From an uncultured bacterium (GTDB lineage: Bacteria; Bacillota_I; Bacilli_A; RF39; UBA660): a stretch of 64,000 nt of DNA. The stretch is from contig CAMNUE010000004.1 in assembly GCA_946560065.1 (NCBI GenBank), positions 90,296-154,295 on the forward strand. The letters are read 5' to 3'. Made by a program: the position numbers and the translations under genes. Position 1 is the first letter of the stretch; every line of letters begins with the position of its first letter. Below, in pieces: positions 1-8,594 of this stretch. The notes under the pieces are model-generated. The model saw only the letters and a program-made list of their open reading frames with translations, did no database searches and was not told where the DNA came from.

Positions 1-185
1 AAATGACTGAAAATATTAGTCAGATGTTTATGTTAACAAAGAATCTTAAGAATGTAGATAAGATTAATGATTGGAATATTTCTAAAGTAAATAATTTCCA
101 TGAGATGTTTAAAAAGTCTAGTGGTGTATATCCTAATTGGAATGGAACATGGAGGGACGATGGTGGCTTTGTAAAGAATGTGTAA
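1..185 (+). CDS. C-terminal end of a BspA-like (DUF285 repeat) surface protein, partial
   Basis: The frame is already open at the window edge and ends with TAA at 183-185, so only about 60 residues are visible and the true start lies outside. The segment INDWNISKVNNFHEMF fits the 'W(D/N)(V/I)S.V..M..MF' unit of the BspA-like/DUF285 repeat family, followed by a short tail rich in W, G and D. Members of this family are usually secreted or lipid-anchored surface proteins of gut Firmicutes and mycoplasmas. Signal peptide and most repeats cannot be seen, so anchoring is unknown. No convincing terminator follows. Confidence 0.7.
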   Translation, partial: MTENISQMFMLTKNLKNVDKINDWNISKVNNFHEMFKKSSGVYPNWNGTWRDDGGFVKNV

Positions 186-271
186 AATGTTTTTTTATCC
201 ATAGTTTTAGGATTTTTTTAAAGGAAAATATGATATCGTGATTGTGATGATTAGAAATGAGAGGTAAAGAT

Positions 272-1192
272 ATGTTTTGTAAAAATTGTGGAAATCAAAT
301 GAATGATGGGCAGACTTTTTGTTCTAATTGTGGTACAAAAGTCGAGGAGGTTAATAACAATGCTGTTGCTGGTGTTACAGAACAAGTTCCTAATGCGCAA
401 GGAACTATGAATAATGAGGCTAATACTCAAATGAATATGAATACTAATCTTCAAATGGGTGTTAGTATGAATACTAATTCAACAGCTAATGCTAGTGTTA
501 ACGGAACTGTAGGAAACCCTGGAGGTTCTGCTCCTACAAATACTGTGGGTGCTACTAATGGTAATAATACAGGAAAAAATAATGGCTCAAAAAAAATTAT
601 TATTATTGTGATTGTTGTTGCTTTTGTATTTTTTGCAATTATTATTGGTGGATTTTTCTTCTTAGTTGCTAATATTTCGTATGAAAATTTGAAAAGTGAA
701 AGTGATATTGTAGGTGAAACTGCAAAGAATACTAATGAAAAATTATATAAAGGATACAATTTTACTATTCCAAAGGATTGCGTTGTTAGTGTTTTAGGAA
801 CTGGTGAATTATCAATTACTAAAGGAGATACTACTTTCTTAATTATTGTTGATAATAGTACATATGAGGCTAATCTTCAATATTTTATTTCAGTAAATCC
901 TTCTGCAGCTAATGATGCAGAAATTACAGTAAAAAATAGAAAAGTGGCTGATGGATTCCGTACTGATGGTAGTGCTATTTTGTTTACTAAAGCAAGTGAT
1001 ACTCAAATATTTGTAATGAATATAGCTTCTACTGATGGAAAGGTTGAATTGTCTGATATAGAGTTTGTTGCTGATATTTTGAATGGTGCTAAGAAAGATG
1101 AGTCTACATTCTCTAGTGACCAAGATGCTTCTACTGGTGGAATTACGAATAGTATTACTGGTATGCAGGCTGGTATTGGAACTATGCAATAA
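272..1192 (+). CDS. Zinc-ribbon, single-TM membrane protein
   Basis: A 306-residue protein starting with a four-cysteine zinc ribbon: C3-x2-C6 and C17-x2-C20 (CKNC...CSNC). A low-complexity Asn/Thr/Met/Gly-rich linker follows to about residue 105, then one strong TM segment of Ile/Val/Phe (about 107-131) and a 175-residue C-terminal domain that I cannot assign. ATG 272 is preferred over the in-frame ATG at 257 because GAGAGGT at 259-265 is well placed for it and lies inside the longer reading. The zinc ribbon would be cytoplasmic and the C-terminal domain outside. It is monocistronic with a strong terminator at 1200-1230. The plan resembles the protein at 47460 (linker, TM, ectodomain). Specific function unknown. 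Confidence 0.8.
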   Translation: MFCKNCGNQMNDGQTFCSNCGTKVEEVNNNAVAGVTEQVPNAQGTMNNEANTQMNMNTNLQMGVSMNTNSTANASVNGTVGNPGGSAPTNTVGATNGNNTGKNNGSKKIIIIVIVVAFVFFAIIIGGFFFLVANISYENLKSESDIVGETAKNTNEKLYKGYNFTIPKDCVVSVLGTGELSITKGDTTFLIIVDNSTYEANLQYFISVNPSAANDAEITVKNRKVADGFRTDGSAILFTKASDTQIFVMNIASTDGKVELSDIEFVADILNGAKKDESTFSSDQDASTGGITNSITGMQAGIGTMQ

Positions 1193-1199
1193 TATGTAA

Positions 1200-1230
1200 T
1201 AAACATTCATCGCAATGGTGAATGTTTTTT
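1200..1230 (+). terminator. Rho-independent terminator
   Basis: AACATTCA and TGAATGTT form an 8-bp stem around a short loop, followed by TTTTTT. It closes the zinc-ribbon protein gene. Confidence 0.85.
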
Positions 1231-1277
1231 GCTTTTTTAGTTGATAATAGTGTATAATAGAATTAGGAGATGAGATA

Positions 1278-2897
1278 GTGAAAAAATATGGAACATTAAT
1301 TAGTTTAGTGGTTACGTTTTTGATTGGTAGTTTACTCTATTATTTGACTTTTCCAGCTTTAAATGTAACTAATATGGAGTTTTGGATATTTGCTGTGGTT
1401 GTATATTTGATATTTGGTGTACTTAATACAATTTTGAATCTAAAAATTAGTTTAGATGATTTTGTTAGAAATTTACAATATAAACGTAAGGGAAAGAAAG
1501 TTCGTTCTAAATTATTTTTAGTAATACCTGTTGTCGCTTTTATAATTATTTTAGTTAATTTTATCTTATCACCATTATTTGGTGCTAAATCTTATTATAA
1601 TCGTATTCTTGTTGATTCTTCTAATGATTTCACTGAAGAGGTTATGGAGGCTGATTTTAATAAGATGCCATTACTTGATAGAGATTCTAGTGAAAAAATT
1701 GGTGATAGAACAATGGGACAGATGAGCGATTTGGTTTCACAATTTGATGTTTCTAGTCAATATACACAAATTAATTATAACAATGAAATAATTCGTGTTA
1801 CACCACTTGAGTATAATGGAATTGTTAAATGGTTTACTAATAGGAAAAAAGGTGTGACTGGTTATATTACTGTTAATTCTACTTCTGGAGAAGCTAAATT
1901 AGTAAAATTGAAGAAGGGCATGAAATATGTAAGCTCTGGTTGTTTTAATGATAATTTGTATCGTAAATTGCAATTTGCTTATCCAACAAAGAATTTTGAA
2001 AGTGTTAATTTTGAAATAGATAATGAGGGAAATCCTTATTATGTAGCTAGTGTTGTTAAGTACGTTGGTGTTGGATTAAGACGTGAAGTAAGTGGAGTTG
2101 TAATTTTAAATCCAATTAATGGAAAAAGTAAATATTATGATGTTAAAGATGTACCTAGTTGGGTTGATCATGTATATGAGGCTGATTTAATCCTAGAACA
2201 AATTAATGATTGGGGAAAATATAAGAATGGATTTATTAATTCTTTGATTGGTCAAAGAGATGTTGTTCAAACTACTAGAGGTTATAATTATTTGGCACAA
2301 AATGATGATATATATTTATATACTGGAATTACTTCAGTACTTGCTGATGAGTCTAATATCGGTTTTATATTAACAAATATGCGTACTAAAGAAACTAAGT
2401 TTTATGATGTTGCTGGAGCAGAGGAGTATTCAGCAATGGAATCTGCTAAAGGACAAGTACAACAAATGAATTATACTTCAACGTTCCCATTACTTATTAA
2501 TTTGAATAATAAACCTACATACCTAATAAGTTTAAAAGATAATGCGGGATTAGTTAAGATGTATGCATTTGTAGATGTAGTTGATTACCAAAAAGTTGTT
2601 GTTACTGATAGTTCTAAAGGGATAAAGAAAGCAGCAGAAGCTTATCTTTTGGAAGTAAGTGATGAACTTGAAACTAATAAAACAAGTTTAGAAAAAGAAA
2701 TTATTGTTAAAAATATTACGACTGCGATGATAGATGGTAATACTTATTATTATTTTATAGATAATGAATATAAGAAGTATCGTGTTTCAATAAAAGTTAA
2801 TCGAAATAAATTGCCATTCTTGAGAGATGGAGATAAGTTATTAGTAAAATACGATAAAGAACAAGAAGTTATTAATATTACAGATATTGAAGATTAA
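1278..2897 (+). CDS. Large membrane protein with C-terminal soluble domain, unknown function
   Basis: 539 residues, GTG start at 1278 with AGGAGA at 1265-1270 spaced 7 nt. Three hydrophobic segments lie near the N-terminus (about 8-27, 31-53 and 76-97), separated by a basic stretch (KRKGKKVRSK). Residues 100-539 are hydrophilic, mixed alpha/beta in composition and contain no motif I recognise. The C-terminus overlaps its own terminator. A TATAAT at 1253-1258 upstream suggests its own promoter. I do not recognise the family; the layout would suit a cell-envelope protein with a large external domain, but orientation cannot be decided from sequence alone. Confidence 0.75.
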   Translation: MKKYGTLISLVVTFLIGSLLYYLTFPALNVTNMEFWIFAVVVYLIFGVLNTILNLKISLDDFVRNLQYKRKGKKVRSKLFLVIPVVAFIIILVNFILSPLFGAKSYYNRILVDSSNDFTEEVMEADFNKMPLLDRDSSEKIGDRTMGQMSDLVSQFDVSSQYTQINYNNEIIRVTPLEYNGIVKWFTNRKKGVTGYITVNSTSGEAKLVKLKKGMKYVSSGCFNDNLYRKLQFAYPTKNFESVNFEIDNEGNPYYVASVVKYVGVGLRREVSGVVILNPINGKSKYYDVKDVPSWVDHVYEADLILEQINDWGKYKNGFINSLIGQRDVVQTTRGYNYLAQNDDIYLYTGITSVLADESNIGFILTNMRTKETKFYDVAGAEEYSAMESAKGQVQQMNYTSTFPLLINLNNKPTYLISLKDNAGLVKMYAFVDVVDYQKVVVTDSSKGIKKAAEAYLLEVSDELETNKTSLEKEIIVKNITTAMIDGNTYYYFIDNEYKKYRVSIKVNRNKLPFLRDGDKLLVKYDKEQEVINITDIED

Positions 2898-2920
2898 GAT
2901 TATCTTAGTCTTTTTTCTTT
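2890..2920 (+). terminator. Rho-independent terminator overlapping the stop codon
   Basis: AAGATTAAGAT pairs with ATCTTAGTCTT (11 bp, one G-T) and is followed by a T-run. The stop codon of the preceding gene lies inside the hairpin. An extended -10 (TGGTATAAT, 2925-2933) for the next operon follows at once. Confidence 0.85.
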
Positions 2921-2953
2921 TTTTTGGTATAATACTATGTAGGAGGATAAAGT

Positions 2954-3655
2954 ATGGCTTATATAGAGTTTAATAAAGTGGATAAAATATATAAGATGGG
3001 TGACGTTGATATAAAAGCGCTTAATCATGCATCTTTTGAGATAGAAAAAGGAGAACTTGTTTGTATTCTTGGTGCTAGTGGAGCAGGGAAAACTACAGCA
3101 TTAAATATTTTAGGAGGAATGGATAGTTTATCTAAAGGTAAGGTTATAGTTGATTCTAAAAGAATAGATAAACTTAGTAATAAGGATTTAATTACCTATC
3201 GAAGGAATGATATTGGTTTTGTTTTTCAGTTTTATAACTTAATTCAAAATATGACAGTACTTGAAAATGTTGAATTAGCAGTTCAACTTTGTAATGATCA
3301 TTTAGAACCCGTTGAAATACTTGAAAAAGTTGGTTTATTACAACGTATAAATAACTTTCCGGCACAACTTAGTGGTGGAGAACAGCAAAGAGTTAGTATT
3401 GCAAGAGCTTTGGCTAAGAACCCTAAATTGTTACTTTGTGATGAGCCTACGGGAGCTTTAGATTATAAAACAGGTAAACAAATACTTGAGTTACTTGAAA
3501 AAACTGCTAGAGAAGAAGGTATTACTGTTATTATAATTACCCATAATTCTGCGATTAGTGAGATGGCTGATAAAGTGATTAGATTTAGAAGTGGTGGAGT
3601 AGAGAATATTCTTATTAATAAGAGACCAAAATCTGTGAAGGATATAGAGTGGTAA
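2954..3655 (+). CDS. ABC transporter ATP-binding protein, MacB/LolD type
   Basis: 233 residues forming one nucleotide-binding domain: Walker [10 protein letters not shown] (about 39-47), Q-loop VFQFYNL, signature [14 protein letters not shown], Walker [13 protein letters not shown], and a switch histidine in IITHN. The full-length single domain and the immediately following FtsX-like permease (1-nt gap) mark it as the ATPase of a MacB/LolCDE-class system, which couples ATP use in the cytoplasm to extrusion or release of envelope substrates rather than classic import. Start ATG 2954 follows AGGAGG. Substrate unknown; antimicrobial-peptide or lipoprotein-related roles are typical of the class. 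Confidence 0.95.
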   Translation: MAYIEFNKVDKIYKMGDVDIKALNHASFEIEKGELVCILGASGAGKTTALNILGGMDSLSKGKVIVDSKRIDKLSNKDLITYRRNDIGFVFQFYNLIQNMTVLENVELAVQLCNDHLEPVEILEKVGLLQRINNFPAQLSGGEQQRVSIARALAKNPKLLLCDEPTGALDYKTGKQILELLEKTAREEGITVIIITHNSAISEMADKVIRFRSGGVENILINKRPKSVKDIEW

Positions 3656-3656
3656 T

Positions 3657-6134
3657 ATGAAGAGCAAATTACTAGTACATAGTTTGAGAAAAATAAAAGA
3701 TAATTATAAAAGATTTATTTCACTTTTTTTTATGGCCTTTTTAGGAGTTGGCTTTTTTGTAGGAATTAAAGCAACTAGTCCAGATATGATTATGTCACTT
3801 GATAAATACTTTGATAAACATAAGGTGTATGATATTGAGATTGCTTCTACTTTAGGATTTACTGAAAAGGATATTAAAGAGATTGGGAGATTTGAAAATG
3901 TGGAAGCTGTTATAGGCAGTTACATGAGAGATAATTACTTGAAAGTTGATTCGAAGGAATCAGTTGTAAGGATACTTTGTATTGGAGATAATCTTAATGA
4001 ATTATATGTGAAGGATGGTCGATTACCTAAGAATGATAAAGAAGTTGTAGTTGAGAGTAAATTACTAAGGGACAATAATCTTAAGATTGGAGATTTTGTT
4101 AGTATTGGTGGTACTAATAATGATTCTGATAATTTTAAAATAGTTGGTGTTATTGTTAGTCCATTGTATTTTTCAATGGATCGAGGGATGACTAATATAG
4201 GAAATGGTCAAGTTAAGTATTATGTTTATGTTTCTGATTCAGTTGTAAAAAATGATTATTATACACATATTTATTTAACAGTTAATGGTGCTTCCGATTG
4301 TATTACTAATAGTGAGTTATATAAGGATAAGGTTTACGATGTTAAAAAGGAACTATCTTCAATAAAGAAGGATTTAGAGGAACGTAGATTTGAGGAAGTT
4401 TATGGTGAGAAGATAGATAATGCTAAGAAAATGGGAATAACTATTAATGAGCGTGAATTACCTAAGGCAAAAATAACGATTAATACTCGAAGTGATAATC
4501 AGGCTTATAAGGATGTAGTTGATGCTAGTGAAAATGTTAAAAGACTTGGAAATGTTTTTCCGCTAGTGTTTTACGTTATTGCTATTTTGATTAGTTTAAT
4601 TACAATGATGCGTATGGTAGAAGAAGATAGACTTGAAAATGGTACAATGAAGGCATTAGGATATAAAACTAATGAAGTTATAATTAAGTATTTGTTATTT
4701 TCTATTATTGCGACTATTACTGGAGGGATGATTGGAGTTTTTGTGGGATGCAAATTAATTACTCAAATTATTTGGAATATATATCAGATGATGTTTACGG
4801 TACCTTACTTTGTTAGTGAGATTAACTTAGAATATACAATTATTGGTTTAGGGATTGCTTTAATTTGTATTGTTGGAAGTGCGGTTATTACGTGTATTAA
4901 AAATTTAGATAATGTTCCAGCTAATTTAATGCGTCCTAAGGCTCCAAAGACTGGACGTCGTGTTTTATTAGAGGGTGTTCCATTTATCTGGAATAGATTT
5001 AATTTTTCACAAAAAATTACAGTTAGAAATATATTTAGATATAAAAGTCGTGTTTTAGCAACTATTATAGGAATTACTGGTTGCACGGCACTTATTTTAG
5101 CAGGTTTTGGTTTGAAGGATGCAATTAGAGATATTGTTACATATCAATATGATTTTGTATTTCATTATGATCGAATGGTTGTTTCTAATGGAGCTTCTGT
5201 TTCAAAAACACTTTCTGATAAATTAGCTGATAAAAAAGAAATTGAATCTCTTATTCCATGTTTTATGAATGATGTCAAAATTAAGTATGAAAAAAAAGCT
5301 GAAAATGTAACTTTAGTAGTAAGTGATGATTATAATGAGTTAGATAAAGTTATATCTTTATATGATGTTGACAATAATCGTGAAAAAGTTTTTCCAGTTA
5401 CTGATAGTGTAGTTATATCTGAAAAGACTAGAAGTGTTTTTGGAATAGATGTGGGAGATTATTTAACAATCTATAATGGTAGTGAAACTCATAAAGTTAA
5501 GGTGTCACATGTTATAGAAAACTATGTGGGACAGTATATTTATTTAACTGAAGAAACTTATGAAGAGATATTTGATGAATATTTTGAAAATACATTTTTA
5601 TTAAAATTAGATAAGAAATTAGATAAGAAAACCATTAATAAATTTGATGAAGAATTATTAGAAATGAGTGAAGTTGCAGCATTACTTAATGTTGATGAAA
5701 CAATTAATTTAGTAAGAAAAACAATGGAGTCTTTAAATTCGGTTGTGGTAGTTTTAATCGTTGCTGCTGCGCTTCTAGCGTTTGTTGTTTTATACAATTT
5801 ATCTAATATAAATATTTGTGAGAGGCAAAGAGAAATTGCAACATTAAAAGTATTAGGATTTTATAATAATGAAGTTGATAATTATATTACAAAAGAAAAT
5901 ATAATTTTAACTATTATAGGCATTTTCTTTGGGCTTATTTGTGGTAAATATTTGAGCAATTTTATAATTGCAACATGTGAACCTGATACAGTGATGTTTG
6001 TTAGAACTATTAGTTTATTTAGTTATATTATTTCTGCTATAATTACAGTTATATTTACGGTAGTTGTAAATATAATTACACATTTTAGTTTATTAAAAAT
6101 AGAAATGATTGAGTCTTTAAAAAATGTAGAATAG
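3657..6134 (+). CDS. FtsX-like ABC transporter permease
   Basis: 825 residues, partner of the ATPase at 2954 (stop and start separated by one base). The N-terminal TM (about 20-38) is followed by a ~260-residue external domain. Then come three TM segments (near 305-410), a second external domain (about 475-680), and three final TM segments with the FtsX-type signature (NINICERQREIATLKVLGF...). This is the duplicated FtsX layout of about 800 residues usual for DUF214/YknZ-like permeases. The pair probably extrudes or mechanically releases substrates at the outer membrane face. A terminator at 6163-6192 ends the operon. Confidence 0.92.
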   Translation: MKSKLLVHSLRKIKDNYKRFISLFFMAFLGVGFFVGIKATSPDMIMSLDKYFDKHKVYDIEIASTLGFTEKDIKEIGRFENVEAVIGSYMRDNYLKVDSKESVVRILCIGDNLNELYVKDGRLPKNDKEVVVESKLLRDNNLKIGDFVSIGGTNNDSDNFKIVGVIVSPLYFSMDRGMTNIGNGQVKYYVYVSDSVVKNDYYTHIYLTVNGASDCITNSELYKDKVYDVKKELSSIKKDLEERRFEEVYGEKIDNAKKMGITINERELPKAKITINTRSDNQAYKDVVDASENVKRLGNVFPLVFYVIAILISLITMMRMVEEDRLENGTMKALGYKTNEVIIKYLLFSIIATITGGMIGVFVGCKLITQIIWNIYQMMFTVPYFVSEINLEYTIIGLGIALICIVGSAVITCIKNLDNVPANLMRPKAPKTGRRVLLEGVPFIWNRFNFSQKITVRNIFRYKSRVLATIIGITGCTALILAGFGLKDAIRDIVTYQYDFVFHYDRMVVSNGASVSKTLSDKLADKKEIESLIPCFMNDVKIKYEKKAENVTLVVSDDYNELDKVISLYDVDNNREKVFPVTDSVVISEKTRSVFGIDVGDYLTIYNGSETHKVKVSHVIENYVGQYIYLTEETYEEIFDEYFENTFLLKLDKKLDKKTINKFDEELLEMSEVAALLNVDETINLVRKTMESLNSVVVVLIVAAALLAFVVLYNLSNINICERQREIATLKVLGFYNNEVDNYITKENIILTIIGIFFGLICGKYLSNFIIATCEPDTVMFVRTISLFSYIISAIITVIFTVVVNIITHFSLLKIEMIESLKNVE

Positions 6135-6162
6135 CATTTAACTTGTTTTTTAAATTAATGAA

Positions 6163-6192
6163 GGAATCTTAAAATTATTAAGATTCTTTTAA
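6163..6192 (+). terminator. Rho-independent terminator
   Basis: GAATCTTAA (6164-6172) pairs with TTAAGATTC (6178-6186) around a 5-nt loop, followed by TTTTAATTT. It separates the first ABC operon from the second. Confidence 0.85.
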
Positions 6193-6193
6193 T

Positions 6194-6263
6194 TTGCAAC
6201 CAGTAATTTACATAATTTCTAATTAAACTGTATAGAATGCAACTTAAAATATTGGTAAAATTA
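6194..6263 (+). promoter_or_regulatory. Copy 1 of a duplicated ~70-bp promoter-like element
   Basis: This stretch matches 14643-14712 at about 60 of 70 positions without gaps. Both copies hold TTTACA, an 18-bp spacer and TATAGA, flanked by two TGCAAC direct repeats exactly 43 bp apart (6195 and 6238 here). It lies upstream of the fused ABC genes at 6353 and 8595. The conservation of spacing in non-coding DNA suggests a promoter with bound regulator; the identity of the regulator is inference. Confidence 0.65.
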
Positions 6264-6302
6264 GTTATGTAAAGAAGACAATGTGTAAAAATACAGAAGT
6301 CA

Positions 6303-6333
6303 TTTACATATTACTATTAGTTAGTGATATAAT
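6303..6333 (+). promoter_or_regulatory. Second possible promoter for the fused ABC operon
   Basis: TTTACA (6303-6308), a 19-bp spacer and TATAAT (6328-6333). The spacer is longer than ideal. It lies inside the longer ORF reading that begins at 6281, which argues for the later start at 6353. Confidence 0.45.
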
Positions 6334-6352
6334 TTTTATGAGGAGAAATGAT

Positions 6353-8593
6353 ATGATAAAACTTAAGAATGTTTCTAAATTTTATTATAGTAAAGGTGTC
6401 ATTGCGACAGGATTTACAAAGGTTAATTTAGAATTTAAAATAGGAGAGTTCGTTGCGATAACAGGGGAATCTGGTAGTGGAAAGAGTACCCTTCTTAATG
6501 TAATTTCTGGCCTTGATTCTTATGAAGAAGGGGAAATGTATATTGATGGGAAGGAAACTAGTCATTATTTAGAGAAAGATTGGGAGATATATCGCCGTAA
6601 AAATATTGGTAATATTTATCAAAATTTTAATTTAGTAAATAGTTATACTGTATATCAAAATATTGATTTAGTTCTTTCATTAAATGGTATTCCAAAAGAT
6701 GAGAGAAAGAAAAAAATAAATGAGTTACTTAAAAGAGTTGATATGTATAAATATCGTAAGACGAAAGTATCAAAGTTATCAGGAGGACAAAAACAGAGAA
6801 TTGCAATTGCGAGAGCTCTGGCGAAAGATGTTCCAGTAATAATCGCAGATGAGCCTACTGGTAGTCTTGATAAGAGAAGTGCAGCCAATATAATAAAACT
6901 ACTTAAAGAAATATCAGAGGATAAATTGGTTATTATTGTTACACATAATTATGAACAAGTAAGTGAATACGTTACTCGTGCTATTACAATGCATGATGGT
7001 AAAGTCTTAGAGGATAAGAAGTTTAAACAAGTAGAAGAAGAGAGTATAAGATGTGAAAGTTCTTATAAAAATATTACATTATTTAATAAAATTCGATTAG
7101 GTTTTAGAAATACTTTTAATGTAGTTCCTAAATTCATTTTACTATTTTTAGTTTATGCTTTTATAGTAGCAGCACTTATGGGAGAATATTCTTTTTTTAA
7201 GAAAAATGAATATGAAATGGACAAATCTGGTTATAATGAAATATTTAAAGATACTGATGATAAAAGAGTTGTACTTAATAAAAAAGATAAGACTGAATTT
7301 TCATTAGAAGAGTTTGATAATATTAAGAAAATGAAGAATGTTAAATCAGTCATTAAGAATGATGTTATAGTAGATCAGGATATGGCCTTTACTAATGAAG
7401 ATGAAATGTTATGGATGATGATGAGGGCAAGTGATATGGAACAATTTGATGGAAAGGTTGATCTTGGAAGGCTGCCTAGTAATCCTAACGAAGTGGTAAT
7501 TGCTGGAGATAAAGATAATTATTATTTAAGTAGTGATGCAGAAAGTATTTTAGATCATAAATTTTATATGATGGGAGATAATGGAGAAAAATTCAAGGAT
7601 AAAGAAATTGTAATTGTTGGAATTAAGTATATGGATCTTAAACTTGATTACATTGATTTTAAAATATATTTAAGTGATGAATTACTTGATAAGGTGTTGT
7701 TTGACACACACCAAAAATATAGTACAATTACGATTGACTTTATGGGAGAAAATCATACCTCTGGGAATGAAAGTAATTCTTTTAAGCTAGAAACAAATAA
7801 TTGGGTAACTCCAGGAACAGCAATAATTCCCGAAGATTTTAATTCTAGATGTGATAAGGATGTTTGTATTAATAAAAACTTCAACGTAAAAGTAGAAAAT
7901 CAATATTATAGTGTAAACCGTGATTTTAAAATTGAAAAAAACTATAATCAGAAAAATATTAATAAGATATTAGAATTAAATAATTATATAAAAGAAGATT
8001 TTGAAGAAAATTATAATGGAAAGATTTATATAAATCCTCTTGATTATAATGAATTATTTAATAAAGGTACTTATCAAATGAGTGTTTATGTTGATGATAT
8101 TGAGAATCTTGATGGTGTGGTAGCAGAACTTGATAAGATGGGATATAGAGTATTAAAAGTAAAAGATACTTTAGTTGATGTAGGTTCAACTGAAATTATG
8201 AAAATCTTAAAACTAATTGTAACTTGTGCTTTAATTTTTGTTTTATTCTTTATTTCATATTTTATAATTAAAATTATATTAAAATCACGTAATACATATT
8301 TTTCTGTACTTAGAATGCTTGGTGCAAGTAAAAACGTTTGCCGAGAATTATTGATTATAGAACTACTTGTTATAAGTAATCTTAGTTATTTTATATTTAT
8401 TGGACTTGCAGAGATTAATAAGACTAGTTTATTAAATATAGAGTTTATAAATACAGTAAATACATATTTTAAATTGAATGATTATATTGTTTTATATGTT
8501 GTTCTTACTTTAATGTCATTATTAATAAGTATTAAATATGCCGCTAAATTATTTAAGAATAGTGTTATGTCAGTTTATAGGGAGGAGGTATAA
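6353..8593 (+). CDS. ABC transporter, ATPase fused to FtsX-like permease half
   Basis: 746 residues from ATG 6353, which has AGGAG at 6341-6345. The earlier in-frame ATG at 6281 has no ribosome site. Residues 1-225 are a MacB-type ATPase: Walker A GESGSGKST, signature LSGGQKQRIAIARA, Walker B IIADEPTGSLD, switch ITVTHN-like VIIVTHN. One TM (FILLFLVYAFIVAALMG) then opens a ~400-residue external domain, and three TM segments close the protein (near 620-735). This is one NBD plus one four-TM FtsX half, so a dimer or a heterodimer with the next gene would be needed. Likely partner: the protein at 8595, whose ribosome site lies in the last codons of this gene. Confidence 0.92.
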   Translation: MIKLKNVSKFYYSKGVIATGFTKVNLEFKIGEFVAITGESGSGKSTLLNVISGLDSYEEGEMYIDGKETSHYLEKDWEIYRRKNIGNIYQNFNLVNSYTVYQNIDLVLSLNGIPKDERKKKINELLKRVDMYKYRKTKVSKLSGGQKQRIAIARALAKDVPVIIADEPTGSLDKRSAANIIKLLKEISEDKLVIIVTHNYEQVSEYVTRAITMHDGKVLEDKKFKQVEEESIRCESSYKNITLFNKIRLGFRNTFNVVPKFILLFLVYAFIVAALMGEYSFFKKNEYEMDKSGYNEIFKDTDDKRVVLNKKDKTEFSLEEFDNIKKMKNVKSVIKNDVIVDQDMAFTNEDEMLWMMMRASDMEQFDGKVDLGRLPSNPNEVVIAGDKDNYYLSSDAESILDHKFYMMGDNGEKFKDKEIVIVGIKYMDLKLDYIDFKIYLSDELLDKVLFDTHQKYSTITIDFMGENHTSGNESNSFKLETNNWVTPGTAIIPEDFNSRCDKDVCINKNFNVKVENQYYSVNRDFKIEKNYNQKNINKILELNNYIKEDFEENYNGKIYINPLDYNELFNKGTYQMSVYVDDIENLDGVVAELDKMGYRVLKVKDTLVDVGSTEIMKILKLIVTCALIFVLFFISYFIIKIILKSRNTYFSVLRMLGASKNVCRELLIIELLVISNLSYFIFIGLAEINKTSLLNIEFINTVNTYFKLNDYIVLYVVLTLMSLLISIKYAAKLFKNSVMSVYREEV

Positions 8594-8594
8594 A

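Noticed and set aside
6281..6352. Earlier start for the fused ABC protein
   Set aside because: No ribosome site, and a promoter-like sequence lies inside; ATG 6353 has AGGAG at the right distance.
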